Source: Pseudomonas lutea (GTDB lineage Bacteria; Pseudomonadota; Gammaproteobacteria; Pseudomonadales; Pseudomonadaceae). Taken from it: a stretch of 64,000 nucleotides of DNA. The stretch spans positions 1,550,001 to 1,614,000 of the forward strand of contig NZ_JRMB01000001.1 of the NCBI RefSeq assembly GCF_000759445.1, in the 5' to 3' direction. Below, piece by piece: positions 62,794 through 64,000 of this stretch. The translations under genes were made by a program, and so were the position numbers. The notes beneath the pieces are model-generated. The model saw only the letters and a program-made list of their open reading frames with translations. It was not told the origin of the DNA and made no database searches. Positions within the stretch are counted from its first letter, which is position 1, and each line of letters begins with the position of its first letter.

Positions 62794-63776
62794 ACACCGC
62801 CCAGGCTGATCACTCGCATCTGTCCGGCTGGCGTTACCGCGCCGTGGTGCTGTCAGTGGTCGGCTCGGCGTTGGGCTATCTGGGTTTTTCGCTGTGGGGC
62901 GGCTGGCACGCGGTGGGCGCTGCGGTGGGCGAAGTCGGGCTGCTGGGCATCGTCATTGCGCTGTTCATGTCGTCGGTCAATTACGGGCTGCGCTTCCTGC
63001 GCTGGCAGAGCTACCTGAAGGTGCTCGGCCATCCGATGCCATGGCGACCGAGCCTGAATATTTACCTGGCCGGATTCGCCTTGACCACCACGCCGGGCAA
63101 AGCCGGCGAAGCGCTGCGCGGAGTGCTGCTCAAACGCTGGGGCGTGCCTTACCCCCAAAGCTTCGCGGCGTTTTTCAGCGAGCGGCTATCGGACCTTTTT
63201 GCGGTGGTGCTGCTGACCCTGTTTGGCCTGTCGCTGTATCCACAAGCGTGGCCGATGATCGTGGTCGGCGTGGCATTGGTCGCGGTCGGCCTGGTGGTGC
63301 TGTCGCAACGGCGATTGCTTGAGCACCTGATGCGCAAGGTGCCGAGCGGCGGCGGCAAAGTGCTGGGCCTGATGCGCCACTTGCTGCAGGTGCTGGTGCA
63401 TGCGCAACAGTGCCATCGCCTGCGCCTGATGCTTGGCCTGACCGCCCTGAGCGTGGTCGCCTGGAGCGCCGAGGCGCTGGCCTTCGACTGGATTCTGAAG
63501 TGGATGGGCGCCGACATCCCGTTGACCTTCGCGGTGTTTGTCTACGCCCTGGCGATGCTCGCCGGCGCGGTGAGCTTCATGCCCGGCGGGCTGGGCGGCG
63601 CGGAGGCGGTGATGGTCGGCCTGCTGGTCTGGAAAGGCATGAACAGCGCCGACGCCGTCGCCGCCACCGTGCTGATTCGTCTGGCCACCCTATGGTTCGC
63701 CGTGGCCATTGGCGCGGTGATGCTGATCAAACTCAAGGGCGAGGCCGCGACGCCTCCCCTGCAACCGATTCAATAA
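62790..63776 (+). CDS. UPF0104/AglD-type integral membrane protein, flippase candidate
   Basis: A 328-residue protein with about eight hydrophobic segments; the family signatures FLRWQSYLKVLG, FALTTTPGKAGEALRGVLL and AGAVSFMPGGLGGAEAVMVG are those of the lysylphosphatidylglycerol synthase transmembrane/UPF0104 family. A GTG start overlaps the previous stop. By context it may flip polyprenyl-phospho-arabinose to the periplasm, a job done in mycobacteria by an unrelated GtrA-type protein. Confidence 0.85.
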   Translation: MNTAQADHSHLSGWRYRAVVLSVVGSALGYLGFSLWGGWHAVGAAVGEVGLLGIVIALFMSSVNYGLRFLRWQSYLKVLGHPMPWRPSLNIYLAGFALTTTPGKAGEALRGVLLKRWGVPYPQSFAAFFSERLSDLFAVVLLTLFGLSLYPQAWPMIVVGVALVAVGLVVLSQRRLLEHLMRKVPSGGGKVLGLMRHLLQVLVHAQQCHRLRLMLGLTALSVVAWSAEALAFDWILKWMGADIPLTFAVFVYALAMLAGAVSFMPGGLGGAEAVMVGLLVWKGMNSADAVAATVLIRLATLWFAVAIGAVMLIKLKGEAATPPLQPIQ

Positions 63777-63812
63777 CGCTTTTTGACGCAATAAAGGGCA
63801 GGAGTGCAAGAC

Positions 63813-64000
63813 ATGGTGGCAGCAGTACGTTATCGAGCGTTGTTCGGAATTCCCTTGTTGCTGGTGGTGGCCGCCATCATCTGGAGTTTCCTGGCGTCCA
63901 GCGGACCGATTCAGTGGATGGACAACGGTATCTTCATCGCCGATGCCTCGGAGGGTCGCTATTTCAGTGAAACCCTGGGGCCGCTGGATCATCCGTTGTA
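63813..64000 (+). CDS. Probable GT-C-type membrane glycosyltransferase (C-terminus cut by window edge)
   Basis: A frame open to the window end, starting ATG 63813 after AGGAG-like AGGAGTGCAAGAC. The first 60 residues give one hydrophobic helix (LFGIPLLLVVAAIIWSFL) then WMDNGIFIADASEGRYFSET and LGPLDHPL. An acidic loop after the first helix followed by a HPLY-type motif is typical of GT-C enzymes such as the DUF2723/PMT or arabinosyltransferase groups. Context supports an arabinosyltransferase; the visible part is too short to prove it. Confidence 0.6.
   Translation, partial: MVAAVRYRALFGIPLLLVVAAIIWSFLASSGPIQWMDNGIFIADASEGRYFSETLGPLDHPL

Overview
The window looks like a chromosomal segment of a fluorescent-group or syringae-group Pseudomonas. 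The evidence is the high GC content, protein families close to or restricted to that genus (a DUF1654-type protein, a YqjD/YqjE/YqjK cluster, DpkA, a RocS/BvgS-type kinase, a mobA-moaB-moeA island), and REP elements of the GGAGCCGGCTTGCTGGCGA type in many intergenic gaps. I see no prophage, insertion sequence, CRISPR array or replication origin. Almost all genes are intact; only the first (a histidine kinase) and the last (a polytopic membrane protein) are cut by the window ends.

Layout. 1-9.7 kb: a PAS/GAF sensor kinase (partial), two small genes behind near-consensus LexA boxes, a secreted EEP-family nuclease/phosphatase, a ParD-like/methionine aminopeptidase pair with an adjacent XRE regulator, DpkA, a GNAT enzyme and small envelope proteins. 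10-21 kb: a Kef-type cation antiporter, the molybdenum cofactor genes, an RNA pseudouridine synthase, the YqjD-YqjE-YqjK-like operon, an EAL phosphodiesterase and dGTPase. 21-27 kb: a stand-alone receiver, a LuxR-type response regulator, a 1219-residue BvgS/RocS-like hybrid kinase and a GNAT enzyme. 27-36 kb: a LysR/MFS pair, YggL, DacB, a three-gene ABC importer and small exported proteins. 36.5-37.7 kb: two identical tRNA-Val(GAC) genes enclosing two small genes. 38-49 kb: a PuuB-like oxidoreductase, a lipoprotein resembling a C39 peptidase that has lost its catalytic residues, a TerC protein, NhaR, an MFS transporter, YceH, a shikimate dehydrogenase-like protein and PbpG. 49.8-57 kb: a CorA-like protein with a RimK-type ATP-grasp ligase, divergent from a fused GNAT-C39 protease, then MntH and an MFS transporter. 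57.4-64 kb: NorR, then an operon with 4-base overlaps encoding a HAD-UbiA fusion, DprE1-like and DprE2-like epimerase subunits, a flippase-like protein and the start of a probable GT-C glycosyltransferase.

How the genes work together. The right-hand operon matches, step for step, the mycobacterial route from phosphoribosyl diphosphate to polyprenyl-phosphoryl-D-arabinose. It probably supplies D-arabinofuranose for a surface glycan or for pilin glycosylation, a chemistry described in a few P. aeruginosa strains. The ATP-grasp / GNAT-C39 locus looks like an amide-ligase and protease peptide-modification system of unknown substrate. These two are the most interesting systems in the window. Five intergenic regions carry elaborate tandem REP arrays with measurable periods (33 bp; 210 bp; 223-266 bp; 35 and 53-55 bp) and a REP-linked duplication that runs into the 3' end of yceH.
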